Positions 15,053 through 23,304 of a stretch of DNA of 64,000 nucleotides are shown here, piece by piece. Position 1 is the first letter of the stretch, and each line of letters starts with the position of its first letter. This DNA comes from a virus: positions 25,967-89,966 of the IMG/VR virus record IMGVR_UViG_3300009159_000050; one strand, given 5' to 3'. The position numbers and the translations under genes are program-made. The notes beneath the pieces are model-generated. The model had not been told where the DNA came from and did no database searches. It saw only the letters and a program-made list of their open reading frames with translations.

Positions 15053-15466
15053 CTACTTGATTTTAATTGACTTAGGCTTTTTTTCTTCAGGGACAATGCG
15101 ATCAATATTTATATTTAACATACCGTCCTTAAGTTCAGCTCCAGTCACTTCCATGTATTCACCAAGAGCAAACGATCTTACAAATTTACGGCTTGCAATG
15201 CCCTTGTGAACTACCTCAGCATCAGTTACATCTGTAATCTCACCCTTAATAATAAGTGTTCCATTATCTACTGAGACATCAATATCTTCTTTTGAAAACC
15301 CTGCAATTGCAAGGGTAATTCTATATGTATCTTCATCTAGTTTAAGAAGATCATATGGAGGATATGATTGCGAGTTTGTTTTGTGTGCGCTATTTAAGCG
15401 ACCTAGATCCCTATTGAATCCAATAAAAAAAGGATCATTGAATAGATCCATCATTGTTGTTACCAT
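15053..15466 (-). CDS. hsp20: Hsp20/alpha-crystallin small heat-shock protein
   Basis: This 137-residue protein has an alpha-crystallin domain (about residues 37-130). It starts with PPYDLLKLDEDTYRITLAIAG, followed by FSKEDIDVSVDNGTLIIKG and ending with ELKDGMLNINIDR and a short tail with the SIKIK oligomer motif (IxI). Small heat-shock proteins hold unfolding proteins; phages carry them to aid virion protein folding. A strong ribosome site (GAAAGGGGAATAAA) and an extended -10 at 15522-15530 serve it. Confidence 0.92.
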   Translation of the reverse strand: MVTTMMDLFNDPFFIGFNRDLGRLNSAHKTNSQSYPPYDLLKLDEDTYRITLAIAGFSKEDIDVSVDNGTLIIKGEITDVTDAEVVHKGIASRKFVRSFALGEYMEVTGAELKDGMLNINIDRIVPEEKKPKSIKIK

Positions 15467-15521
15467 TTTATTCCCCTTTCAAGCGAATAAGTTAATGTAC
15501 CCCCGTAGGCAGTACAATACT

Positions 15522-15530
15522 ATTATACCA
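15522..15530 (-). promoter_or_regulatory. Extended -10 promoter upstream of hsp20
   Basis: TGGTATAAT on the minus strand, 5 bases past the tRNA-Gly 3' end. It lies in the gap between tRNA and hsp20, so it can fire independently of the tRNA transcript. Confidence 0.55.
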
Positions 15531-15535
15531 AACTT

Positions 15536-15609
15536 TGGAGCGAATAGCGGGAATCAAACCCGCACATTAACCTTGGCAAGGTTACGCACTATCACTATGC
15601 AATATCCGC
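15536..15609 (-). tRNA. tRNA-Gly (anticodon GCC)
   Basis: The minus strand folds to a complete cloverleaf: acceptor GCGGATA with TATTCGC (one G-T pair), D arm GCAT/GTGC, anticodon stem TAACC/GGTTA around loop TTGCCAA (anticodon GCC), and T stem GCGGG/CCCGC with loop TTTGATT. The discriminator is T, and CCA is encoded. It may help decode glycine codons in the Gly-rich structural genes. Confidence 0.95.
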
Positions 15610-15613
15610 ACTG

Positions 15614-15686
15614 CTGGTCTGGCAAGATTTGAACTTGCGACATGGGCATTAACAGTGCCCCGCTCTGCCAGCTGAGCTACAGACCA
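15614..15686 (-). tRNA. tRNA-Asn (anticodon GTT)
   Basis: The minus strand has acceptor TGGTCTG paired with CAGACCA, D stem GCTC/GAGC, anticodon stem GGGCA/TGCCC around CTGTTAA (anticodon GTT), and T stem GCAAG/CTTGC with loop TTCAAAT. CCA is not encoded (GCAG follows). Only four bases separate it from tRNA-Gly. Asn is abundant in the AT-rich tail genes. Confidence 0.95.
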
Positions 15687-15696
15687 AAACCTCTTA

Positions 15697-15918
15697 CTAT
15701 GATTCTTTTATTTTAAACACTACTTGGCAGGGATCTCCGCCTTCTTCCCATTCTTTCATTTCTTCTTCAGTCATGTAGGAATCTCCATCATGGGTATTGC
15801 AGAATGGTTCTGTTATCCATCCCCTATCAATTCCATTTTCAATCCAGATATCAAACTCATTAAAGTCTGATTCTTTGTTTTGAATGTCCTTTAAAATTTC
15901 ATCAAATTCATCGCTCAT
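15697..15918 (-). CDS. Small acidic conserved protein
   Basis: This 73-residue protein contains the segments GIDRGWITEPFCNTHDG and YMTEEEMKEWEEGGDPC, a pattern I recall from small proteins of actinobacteria and their phages, function unknown. Two Cys and one His could bind metal. It is immediately upstream of the tRNA pair. A TATACT at about 15922 may be its -10. Confidence 0.65.
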   Translation of the reverse strand: MSDEFDEILKDIQNKESDFNEFDIWIENGIDRGWITEPFCNTHDGDSYMTEEEMKEWEEGGDPCQVVFKIKES

Positions 15919-15930
15919 ATATAAAGTATA

Positions 15931-16521
15931 CTAAACAATTAATTCTTTGTCAACTGGTATAGAAAGTATCCATGTAGGTAAACAATAACGAACCTTATCT
16001 CCACTTACAGTTTTTACTTCATGAAGATATTTTTCTCCAGTTTTAAATATCATTAGTGAGCCAGAAGATGGTTTAATTTTTATATTAAGGTTTACAAATG
16101 ACAGTTCTCCACCTTCATAATCATCATTTAAATAAATAACAGTTGCGTAATCTTTATTTAAATTATTAAAAGCATCATATGTTTCATCTATATGAGCATT
16201 CATATTATCTTCAGGGCGCTGTCTAAGAATTCTACCTAGGCCATGAATTATAGAACCTGGTATAAGAAATAAAAGTTTATTAAATTTATCTCTAGCCATA
16301 GCTGCTATGTGTTCATTGTTGTAGTCATAAAACTTGTTATTCCAGTCTAAAGATTGAAAGTTGTTTAACTTTGTCCAGTCTTCTTCTGAAGTCTTATCTA
16401 TAATGTTAGTAAATATCTCTAACTCATCCTTAGATAAAAAATTTGGAATATAAAATATGTTATCCTCAAGTTTTTCAACATCTATAAATCCACATTGATC
16501 AAGAAGCTCTAAACTTATCAT
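15931..16521 (-). CDS. 2-oxoglutarate/Fe(II) oxygenase
   Basis: This 196-residue enzyme has the full facial triad and cosubstrate residue: H110-x-D112 (NAHIDE), H167 (YLHEV) and R178 (KVRYCLPTW). It also has the VIYLNDDYEGGEL and GSLMIFKTGEKYLHEV strands. It is closer to the canonical family than its homologue at 13137-13757 (Arg rather than Lys at the 2-oxoglutarate site). The target is unknown. It lies one base from the peptidase gene. Confidence 0.9.
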   Translation of the reverse strand: MISLELLDQCGFIDVEKLEDNIFYIPNFLSKDELEIFTNIIDKTSEEDWTKLNNFQSLDWNNKFYDYNNEHIAAMARDKFNKLLFLIPGSIIHGLGRILRQRPEDNMNAHIDETYDAFNNLNKDYATVIYLNDDYEGGELSFVNLNIKIKPSSGSLMIFKTGEKYLHEVKTVSGDKVRYCLPTWILSIPVDKELIV

Positions 16522-17045
16522 TATAAACTAACCACATCTACTGGACCCATGCAGGATGGGCTAAATCTAATTGCTGCAGATACCGCAGATACTACACGGT
16601 TTCTTGCATTCTTTTGCTTATCTGTTGCATACAAAACTCCATAAGCATACTCAGCTCCAGAACCCATAGACAAATATGGCAGGGTATACTTAGATAAAGA
16701 CATATCAGCAGAACTATGCTCATATATCTCACCACGAATAGCAATAATTAAACCAAGGTCTCCATCTTTAGATGTATCAACCCAGAACTCATTATAAAAT
16801 TCACGAAGCTCTTTGATAAACCTAGTCTGCATAAACTTATCAGTATCTTTAATGTTTGGGGGTGTTGGTTTAAAGTTATAACGGATTCTTTCTCCGTCCA
16901 TTGATCCAGCATACCCAATGAGATAAGGGCCTATCTTCCAAACCTTTGGAGCATCAAGTGCTAATATAGTTCCATCATCTGAGGCACCACGATCTCCAGC
17001 CATGTAGATTTTATCTTCATGCTTTAACACAACAATACAGGTCAT
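16521..17045 (-). CDS. Proteasome beta/HslV-like Ntn hydrolase
   Basis: The 174-residue sequence starts MTCIVVLKHEDKIYMAGDR. After Met removal the residues fall exactly at Thr1, Asp17 and Lys33 (DAPKVWK), the catalytic set of HslV and proteasome beta subunits. LSMGSGAEYAYGVLYA matches the conserved GSG-x-x-(Y/F)A region. No propeptide is present, as in HslV. These enzymes are self-compartmentalised threonine peptidases that need an unfoldase, and no hslU-like gene is visible here. The gene has a consensus promoter and GAAGGGG ribosome site. Confidence 0.82.
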   Translation of the reverse strand: MTCIVVLKHEDKIYMAGDRGASDDGTILALDAPKVWKIGPYLIGYAGSMDGERIRYNFKPTPPNIKDTDKFMQTRFIKELREFYNEFWVDTSKDGDLGLIIAIRGEIYEHSSADMSLSKYTLPYLSMGSGAEYAYGVLYATDKQKNARNRVVSAVSAAIRFSPSCMGPVDVVSL

Positions 17046-17067
17046 GCAGAAACCCCTTCCAAACCGA

Positions 17068-17105
17068 TATACTTAAGTATACCATTGGCTAGGAAGGGGT
17101 GTCAA
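17068..17105 (-). promoter_or_regulatory. Consensus sigma-70-type promoter with palindrome
   Basis: The minus strand has TTGACA (17100-17105), an 18-base spacer, and TATACT (17076-17081), with TG one base before the -10. The -10 lies in a perfect 14-base palindrome (TATACTTAAGTATA, 17068-17081), a possible operator. CCCCTTCC in the spacer mirrors GGAAGGGG in the ribosome site. Confidence 0.75.
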
Positions 17106-17122
17106 GTAAGGCTAGATAATGA

Positions 17123-17407
17123 CTAATTAGCCTTTTTGTCTACCGTTTTAAACGCATCATTGATTTCTGCCAATGTGAGTTTTCCATCGTCCAAAAAAGC
17201 TCTTGCCAACCTTTCAATAACAGTGGCTACGCCAAGTAGCCCTGCAAGCATCACTGCCTGAATAGTGTCAATTCCTACTACTGCTCCAGCACCAAGTACT
17301 GATAAGCCAGAAGCGGCGAAGACTGCTATAATTCTCATTAAAATATTGGTTATTGCTTTTTGTGGGTGCTCTTTTTTAGGAGCCTCTACTACTTTTTTAA
17401 CTGCCAT
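17123..17407 (-). CDS. Two-span membrane protein, holin-like
   Basis: This 94-residue protein has a basic N-terminus, hydrophobic segments at about 22-44 (NILMRIIAVFAASGLSVLGAG) and 46-66 (IDTIQAVMLAGLLGVATVIE), and a short polar C-terminus. Size and topology fit r1t/class II holins. It forms a unit with the next small membrane gene (17407-17595). Lysis function is inferred. Confidence 0.65.
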   Translation of the reverse strand: MAVKKVVEAPKKEHPQKAITNILMRIIAVFAASGLSVLGAGAVVGIDTIQAVMLAGLLGVATVIERLARAFLDDGKLTLAEINDAFKTVDKKAN

Positions 17408-17595
17408 TATTCATCTCCATATTCTTTATTTCTAATAGGACTAGTTAGTATCCAAAGTGTGGTAGTGGCTATAATTCCATAACCAACAATAGTCTTTGCG
17501 CTACCGTCCAGAACAACCCAGGCAATAAACATTCCAAGAAGAGTCCATGCCTGATCTACTAGGTCTTTCATTATATTTTTTACTATTCTTACCAT
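17407..17595 (-). CDS. Small two-span membrane protein
   Basis: This 62-residue protein has hydrophobic spans at about 16-28 (AWTLLGMFIAWVVL) and 35-51 (TIVGYGIIATTTLWILTS), with charged ends. Start and stop are shared or overlapping with the neighbours. It may be a holin partner or antiholin of the adjacent 94-residue membrane protein (inference from pairing). Confidence 0.6.
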   Translation of the reverse strand: MVRIVKNIMKDLVDQAWTLLGMFIAWVVLDGSAKTIVGYGIIATTTLWILTSPIRNKEYGDE

Positions 17596-19691
17596 TTTCT
17601 TCCTCCTCTTGAACCTGGTGAATTGCTGCCTGAACTTCCACCAGAATTTCCTCCACCACCAGAGCCTCCTGCTGCTCCTCCTGCTGATGCAACTGCTGCT
17701 GCATTAATCGCTGCTCCTGTTGCCACAACTGTTGCTACAACCATATCTGTTGCCTCTTCTCTTTCTCCTTCAGTCATGTCTGCACCAATACTCCCAAAGG
17801 CTGCAAGTGCTGCGCCTGGATCAGTAAATACCGCGTTTAATAACGCTCCTGGATCTTGAACCAATTCTACATTTGCTGCAACCTCTGCTGTAATTATTAA
17901 CACCTCGCCAGACTCAGATGTTCTAAGTTCAATGGGGGTTTCTGGTGGAAGGTCTGCATATGAAACTCCAGATGCTTGGACCTCTGCTGCAGAAATAGAT
18001 TCTCCTGGCTTAAGGTCTTCTATTAATGCTGCTACTACAATTTCTTTTTGTTCTTTAGTTAATTCTTTACCATCTTTAGCATCTTCAATTATTTCTTTTA
18101 ATTCTTTTTCTTCTGCTTTTGCTTCTTCTTCCGCAGCCTTTTCTTCTTCTAATTCTTTTGCTTTGGCTTCTTCAGCAATTCTTTTTTCTTCTGCAAGGGC
18201 TTCAGCCTCTGCTTCTGCCTTTGCTTTTGCAATGGCCTCTTCTTCTGCTGCTATACGCTCAGCCTCTGCTTCTGCTTCGGCAATCGCTCTTTCTTCTTCC
18301 GCTATACGCTCTGCTTCTATACGATCAGCCTCTGCCTTAGCCTCTGCTTCTGCTTTTTCTTCTGCTGCTTTAATTTCTGCTGCAATGCGATCTTCTTCTG
18401 CCTTGGCCTCTATCTCTGCTTGTATTCTCGCTGCTTCAATCTCTGCTTCTATACGATCAGCCTCTGCCTTAGCCTCTGCTTCTGCCTTAATTCTTTCTGC
18501 TTCTTGTGCTGCTTGAAGTGCTGCAATTCTTTCTGCTTCTGCTTGAGCGGCTGCTGCTTGCTGTGCAATTAATGCTGCTGTCTCAGCCTGTATTCTTGCT
18601 GCTTCTGCTTGCTGTGCTGCTAATTGGGCTGCAACAGATGCTGCAATTTCTGCTTCAGTTGGTCCAGTTGGTATTGTCACTGTTGATGTTTCACTGGGCG
18701 TAGGTGTTGTTACTGTTGTAGTTTCGCTAGGTGTTGTAACTGTTGTTGTTTCAGGTGCTGGTGTTGTTACGGTTGCTGTTTCAGAGGGAGTAGGAGTCGG
18801 AGTAGGTGAAGGCTCTGGAGCAGGGGCTACATATGTAGAACCAGTAACAACATTTGAATTTGCAGAGTAAAGGGCAAAGGTATCGTTATCTGATCTAATG
18901 TGAAATGACCAGACTGTTCCTGCTGGCATAAGTCCATTTAGCAAGGAATGATCAATTGTAATTGTTGTATTTAAAGAGTTTGGTCCGCCAACATTTCCAG
19001 TAGCAATTCCCCAACCATTACATCCAGAACAATTAAAACTTATTGCATATCTTTCTGGTTGTGTGTTACCAGTGTCGGGTGCTTCCCAATTTAATATTGT
19101 TGAGGTTTCTCCGCTAATTATTGTTAAATTTCTTGGAGGTCCTATTGTTTTTACTACTGGTGCTGCTTGTGAGGTAAAGGCTTCTGCTGGAATAACTTGC
19201 ATTGACCCAGACTGATTCCATAATAGTTGAACCCAAGCACCGCCACCATTCTCGTAGTACATTAACTCTATAGTTTTTGGTATTCCTGCTGTAAATGCTA
19301 CTGGAGAAGAAGTTGTTCCTCCACCACCTTTATCTCGCCAGTCACTTGTTATTAAAACTCCATCAAGATAAAGCTTAGTTCCATCATCTGCTGTTGCTAA
19401 AAATGATATATCTTGAGTTGTGTTACTACGAATAGACCCAGTAAATCTTACAATCACATCTTCTGAAGGGCCCCCAAGGACACTACCACTACCCCACTGA
19501 AAGTTAATGTTGGATACATTTGTAGTTACTACTGGGGAGGCTCCCTGCGGTATGTAAGGAGCGCCATTTTGTCCCAGCACGTTATATACTTGAGCAGTCA
19601 AACCTTCTGCTGCGTGGGCTTTATCAATTATTAAAAGCAGGGGAAATAGAGCAAGGGATAAAACCAATGCTACTCTCAATAACTTTTTAAT
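17589..19691 (-). CDS. Secreted PA14/fibronectin protein with long coiled coil, probable ATT start
   Basis: From an ATT at 19691 the protein would begin MKKLLRVALVLSLALF, an ideal signal peptide ending AHA, and AAGGAG lies 6 bases upstream. The TTG at 19679 is too far from that site (18 bases). Next come a PA14 carbohydrate-binding domain (about 27-170, with FLATADDGTKLYLDG), an Fn3-like domain (about 185-285), a Pro/Thr spacer, an Ala/Glu heptad-rich coiled coil (about 345-545), and a Gly/Ser-rich basic tail. The total is 700 residues. It looks like a host-type surface protein, perhaps for adhesion, superinfection exclusion or masking. Confidence 0.75.
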   Translation of the reverse strand: MKKLLRVALVLSLALFPLLLIIDKAHAAEGLTAQVYNVLGQNGAPYIPQGASPVVTTNVSNINFQWGSGSVLGGPSEDVIVRFTGSIRSNTTQDISFLATADDGTKLYLDGVLITSDWRDKGGGGTTSSPVAFTAGIPKTIELMYYENGGGAWVQLLWNQSGSMQVIPAEAFTSQAAPVVKTIGPPRNLTIISGETSTILNWEAPDTGNTQPERYAISFNCSGCNGWGIATGNVGGPNSLNTTITIDHSLLNGLMPAGTVWSFHIRSDNDTFALYSANSNVVTGSTYVAPAPEPSPTPTPTPSETATVTTPAPETTTVTTPSETTTVTTPTPSETSTVTIPTGPTEAEIAASVAAQLAAQQAEAARIQAETAALIAQQAAAAQAEAERIAALQAAQEAERIKAEAEAKAEADRIEAEIEAARIQAEIEAKAEEDRIAAEIKAAEEKAEAEAKAEADRIEAERIAEEERAIAEAEAEAERIAAEEEAIAKAKAEAEAEALAEEKRIAEEAKAKELEEEKAAEEEAKAEEKELKEIIEDAKDGKELTKEQKEIVVAALIEDLKPGESISAAEVQASGVSYADLPPETPIELRTSESGEVLIITAEVAANVELVQDPGALLNAVFTDPGAALAAFGSIGADMTEGEREEATDMVVATVVATGAAINAAAVASAGGAAGGSGGGGNSGGSSGSNSPGSRGGRKW

Positions 19692-19735
19692 CTTTAACTC
19701 CTTATAGTCGTAGTGGTGATATGACTATTAAGGCT

Positions 19736-19744
19736 ATTATATCA
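19736..19744 (-). promoter_or_regulatory. Extended -10 promoter of the PA14 protein
   Basis: TGATATAAT on the minus strand, located just after the terminator of the upstream gene and 45 bases before the proposed ATT start. Confidence 0.55.
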
Positions 19745-19754
19745 TTTTATTCCA

Positions 19755-19790
19755 GCAAAAAAGAGGGCCAGCACTAAGACTGACCCTCTT
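19755..19790 (-). terminator. Intrinsic terminator of the S-layer-like gene
   Basis: An 11-bp stem (AAGAGGGTCAG with CTGGCCCTCTT, one G-T pair) with an 8-base loop is followed by TTTTTT on the minus strand. It lies 13 bases after the stop of the 19803-21509 gene. Confidence 0.9.
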
Positions 19791-19802
19791 ATTGTTAAGC
19801 TA

Positions 19803-21509
19803 TTAAGCTTTTACCTTCTTGGCAATCTTTGCAACTACTGCTGCAAGTGATTTAATTTGTGCCTGAAGTCCAGCAATTAACTTAGTTACAGACTCTGAAA
19901 GTGCTGCAACTGCGTCTGATGCTGCTTGTGCTGCTGTTGTTGCAGCATCTGCTGCTTCTGCTGCTGCGAGAGCTGCATCTGTTGCTGCATTGGCTGCATC
20001 AACCGCTTCTTTTGCTGCGTCTGATGCTGCTTTCTGAGCAGAATCTTCAACAAGTACCTCTGCAGAAACTACAACTTGACCTGCTACTGGAAGAGATGAT
20101 CCACCAGTTGCTGTGACCTTAATTGTATTTTGTACAAGTGGCATAAAGACCTTGTAGGTCTTAACTGTTGCTGTATCTGTTGTTACAGAAGTCGCTGTTA
20201 GTACATCAGATGCTGATCCAAATGCATAGTTAGAAACAATTCCACCTGTAGCAAATAGATTAGAGTGTGTCTTACCAGACAATGGAAGACCTGCTGCATC
20301 TAGAACTTGAACTGTAATAATTGCTGCTTCTCCTGGAAGGTACTGAGCCTTATCAAAAGACAACTTAACAGTTGCTGCTGCACCCTCTACACGAGTTGCA
20401 ACTGGTGCAGATGATACTGCCCCTGACTTAACAGTTACAGCAACTCCGCCTGTCTTAACTCCTGTAAGAGTAAACATTGCTTCACCATTTACGATTGTTG
20501 CTGCAGTTCCTGAATCGGATACCACTGAAACATCGCTTGAGAAAGCATTAAGTGTTCCTGCTCCAACTGTTACTCCAGCAGCATCATATGCTATTGCCTT
20601 AATTGTTGAAACATTTGATCCCACTGGGATAACAGGCTTAACTGTTGTTGCTACGATAGATGCGATATCTCCGTAGAATGTTACCTTCTCAGTTGCAAGA
20701 ACTACACCTGTAAGTGTTGTAAGAGTAATTGTTGATACTCCTGCTGTACCGTCAGCAAATACACCAATATGGTTTCCTGAAGCAATTACCAATGAGCGAC
20801 CTTGTGCTGAAATTGATGTTGCGTTTGATCCGCCACCAATCATTCCTGAACCTGAAACTGTTGCAAGAATTGACTCAGTTGCTGATCCCCCTGCTGCATT
20901 CTTAGGTGTAACAACAATTACTGCTGCTGCATCTGCTGAAGTAGCCTTTGGAGCATAAACTGTAGCATCTGCGGTTGCAGTTGTTACTTCACCAGCATTA
21001 AGGATAGATGTCGTAGTTGAAGCAGATGGAGTTAGATCCGCTGCCTTAACTGTTACTGTCCACGAAACTGATGGCCCATTGATTGGGCTTGTTGTTAGAA
21101 TCTTTGCATCATATGTGCCTGCAACCGTTGGTGCATTCAAAGTTACCAAGAACTTTGCTGTTACATATGTTGGTGTGTTAACTGTTGAGTTAACGTTTGC
21201 TGAAACATTATTTCCTGCAATAACTACTGAGGATGTTGATGTTTCTAGAAGTGATAAGGTTGCAGACTTTGCTGCCCCTGTTGGCTGAGAAAACATAGCA
21301 GAGATAATTGTTGCTGTATCTGCTGATGTTTCTGAAATAAACGACAATGTTACTACTGCTGTGGCAGACTCACCAGTTGTCACAGCATCTGTTGCTGAGT
21401 CAATCGTTAGAGTTGGTGCGTTTACAGCAGCACTTGTCGGAAGTGCTGATAGTACGCCAAAAGACATTGCTGCAGCTAGTCCTAAAGCGATTTTCTTAAA
21501 TGAATTCAC
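19803..21509 (-). CDS. Secreted S-layer-like surface protein
   Basis: This 568-residue protein starts at GTG (21509) with AAGGAG upstream. It has a signal peptide (about residues 1-28; KKIALGLAAAMSFGVLSALP and a PTSAA cleavage region), several beta-sandwich, Ig-like repeats rich in Ala, Thr and Val (about 29-470), and an Ala-rich helical segment ending LAAVVAKIAKKVKA. This looks like cell-surface proteins of small actinobacteria. No virion motif is seen. It directly follows terL in the transcript and ends in a strong terminator, so high expression is likely. Confidence 0.7.
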   Translation of the reverse strand: MNSFKKIALGLAAAMSFGVLSALPTSAAVNAPTLTIDSATDAVTTGESATAVVTLSFISETSADTATIISAMFSQPTGAAKSATLSLLETSTSSVVIAGNNVSANVNSTVNTPTYVTAKFLVTLNAPTVAGTYDAKILTTSPINGPSVSWTVTVKAADLTPSASTTTSILNAGEVTTATADATVYAPKATSADAAAVIVVTPKNAAGGSATESILATVSGSGMIGGGSNATSISAQGRSLVIASGNHIGVFADGTAGVSTITLTTLTGVVLATEKVTFYGDIASIVATTVKPVIPVGSNVSTIKAIAYDAAGVTVGAGTLNAFSSDVSVVSDSGTAATIVNGEAMFTLTGVKTGGVAVTVKSGAVSSAPVATRVEGAAATVKLSFDKAQYLPGEAAIITVQVLDAAGLPLSGKTHSNLFATGGIVSNYAFGSASDVLTATSVTTDTATVKTYKVFMPLVQNTIKVTATGGSSLPVAGQVVVSAEVLVEDSAQKAASDAAKEAVDAANAATDAALAAAEAADAATTAAQAASDAVAALSESVTKLIAGLQAQIKSLAAVVAKIAKKVKA

Positions 21510-21522
21510 TTACTTCTCCTTA

Positions 21523-23304
21523 TTATATTAGTTTTAAATTGTCAAGAAAATCCTTGACATCTTCAGGCATTTGCCTGTCTTCCAATTCTACCATAGCTCT
21601 TTGTTGTCTTGCAAGTTTATCACTTGTTCCCCAGGTATGGATCTCTATTTCAATATCTATATCCTTTGGGGTGTGAGAGATGGCACCAAAAACAGCACCA
21701 CAAACAGCATCTGCCAAGTCTTTGGATTTCTTTCTAGGGTGATCAACACGATTGCCCTTCATAATCTTCAACTCTGACATTTCTTCCAAGAGTAATGGAA
21801 TCATTGGCATAGCAACACGCTCTTCATAGATCATCATTGCTAAATCTTCGTAGTGTTTTTTTGCAACAGAAACAGTATCAGTTCTTATTCCTACTGCTTT
21901 AAGCTCTTGCTGAATATCAAATGATTGCCAACGGTCAAAAGAAACCATTCCTATATTAAACCCTTGTCTTCTAAGGTTTTGAATCCACTGCTTAACCTGA
22001 GATAGATCAACTGGTCCTTCTGATCTTGGTTCCCACCATGCTACTGCATCTACTATTACGATAGGTGCTACCTGTTCATAGTCTTTAATTACCTGGATAT
22101 TTACCCACTTATCTACGTGAGCAATTGCTACCGCACACTTATCGTGCTTTTGTGCAAGGTCAGCATGAACATAATAAATTTTATCTGGGTCTGGTTTAAA
22201 GTTTTCTGCAAACCTTCTAAAGCTATCAACTGGATTTGTTAATGTCATACAGCTAATCAGTTTATCTTTTTGTTTAAAAAAGGCATCGGAGGAATATGTT
22301 GGTGTGCAAAGAAAACGCATCATTGCATCTCCTAGGTCTGTTAAGAATGCAATCTTGAAGTCATCAATTTTACGTGTAGGATTTACATCCCAGGTTGGAC
22401 GCTTTAGTGCAAATATCTTAGGAATTTTATATGAAAGGATATTATCTTCATCCCATGATATTTCAAAATTGTTGTCTGGATTATCATGTGGTAGATCTTC
22501 ATTAATAATAAATTTGTGTGTTTTTTCTATTACCTCTTTGTCGGCGATTACTGAATCATACCGTTGAGAAATAAAGTCACCTGGATAACGAGGGAATGAA
22601 AGAAGAACAACCTTCCCAAGATCAGGGAAACGAGAATCTACAGTACCACGAAAAGCTTTATAGATATTATCAGCAGTCTTACCCTGTTCATTTCCTGTTG
22701 CTACCTCTGATGCAAAACCAGAAATTTCATCAAGAACAGCCATGAACAGGTTCAAACCTTCATGTGACTCACGCTCAGAGTGACCAGAATAAACAGTGAT
22801 TGATTTATCAAACTCAATTGAGTCTGCTTTTGGATTATACTTTCCTGCAAACCACGGTGATCTTTCAATCTTTGATTTAAAACCTTTAAAGAAAACATTT
22901 TTTGCCTGTTGAGCATTGACTGCAACGTTAATAATATCAATGGCATCTCCTGCAGGCTTTCCATAATAGATTGCAGGATCTTTAAGACATAACATTTTAT
23001 ATACTACATATGCACACGATACTGTTGATACGAAGTCTTTTCCAGATCCCTTGCCAAGTTGCAGGATAAGCTCATTCTTTGTATATTTTTTATAGTACTC
23101 TTCCCCTGCGTCACCCATTATATCAATAACATCTTCTTTACGATAAATCTGGCTCATGGCTTCTACAATTGTATATTGAATATCAGATAAAGGTGGTTGC
23201 CCAAGATAGTCTGGAGACTCAACAAATGTCTTTGCATCAACAGGCTTCTCAACAAAATGATTTTCTTTTAAAACTTCCAAGAAATCATTGAACGTCGTGG
23301 ACAA
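21523..23304 (-). CDS. terL: Terminase large subunit
   Basis: The ATPase motor has Walker A GKGSGKD (residues 84-90) and Walker B FMAVLDE (D192/E193). The RNase H-like nuclease half has D382 (VHADLAQ), D457 (VSFDRW) and D529/D532 (SKDLADAVCGA). The 593-residue length is normal. It packages DNA into the prohead through the portal. It overlaps the upstream putative small subunit by 20 bases. The distance from the capsid genes (40 kb) is unusual. Confidence 0.93.
   Translation of the reverse strand: MSTTFNDFLEVLKENHFVEKPVDAKTFVESPDYLGQPPLSDIQYTIVEAMSQIYRKEDVIDIMGDAGEEYYKKYTKNELILQLGKGSGKDFVSTVSCAYVVYKMLCLKDPAIYYGKPAGDAIDIINVAVNAQQAKNVFFKGFKSKIERSPWFAGKYNPKADSIEFDKSITVYSGHSERESHEGLNLFMAVLDEISGFASEVATGNEQGKTADNIYKAFRGTVDSRFPDLGKVVLLSFPRYPGDFISQRYDSVIADKEVIEKTHKFIINEDLPHDNPDNNFEISWDEDNILSYKIPKIFALKRPTWDVNPTRKIDDFKIAFLTDLGDAMMRFLCTPTYSSDAFFKQKDKLISCMTLTNPVDSFRRFAENFKPDPDKIYYVHADLAQKHDKCAVAIAHVDKWVNIQVIKDYEQVAPIVIVDAVAWWEPRSEGPVDLSQVKQWIQNLRRQGFNIGMVSFDRWQSFDIQQELKAVGIRTDTVSVAKKHYEDLAMMIYEERVAMPMIPLLLEEMSELKIMKGNRVDHPRKKSKDLADAVCGAVFGAISHTPKDIDIEIEIHTWGTSDKLARQQRAMVELEDRQMPEDVKDFLDNLKLI

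Noticed and set aside
17932-18516. 194-residue Ser/Ala-rich plus-strand frame
   Set aside because: It is antisense to the repetitive Ala/Glu coiled coil of the PA14 protein. Its composition reflects the GCT/GCA repeats, not coding selection.
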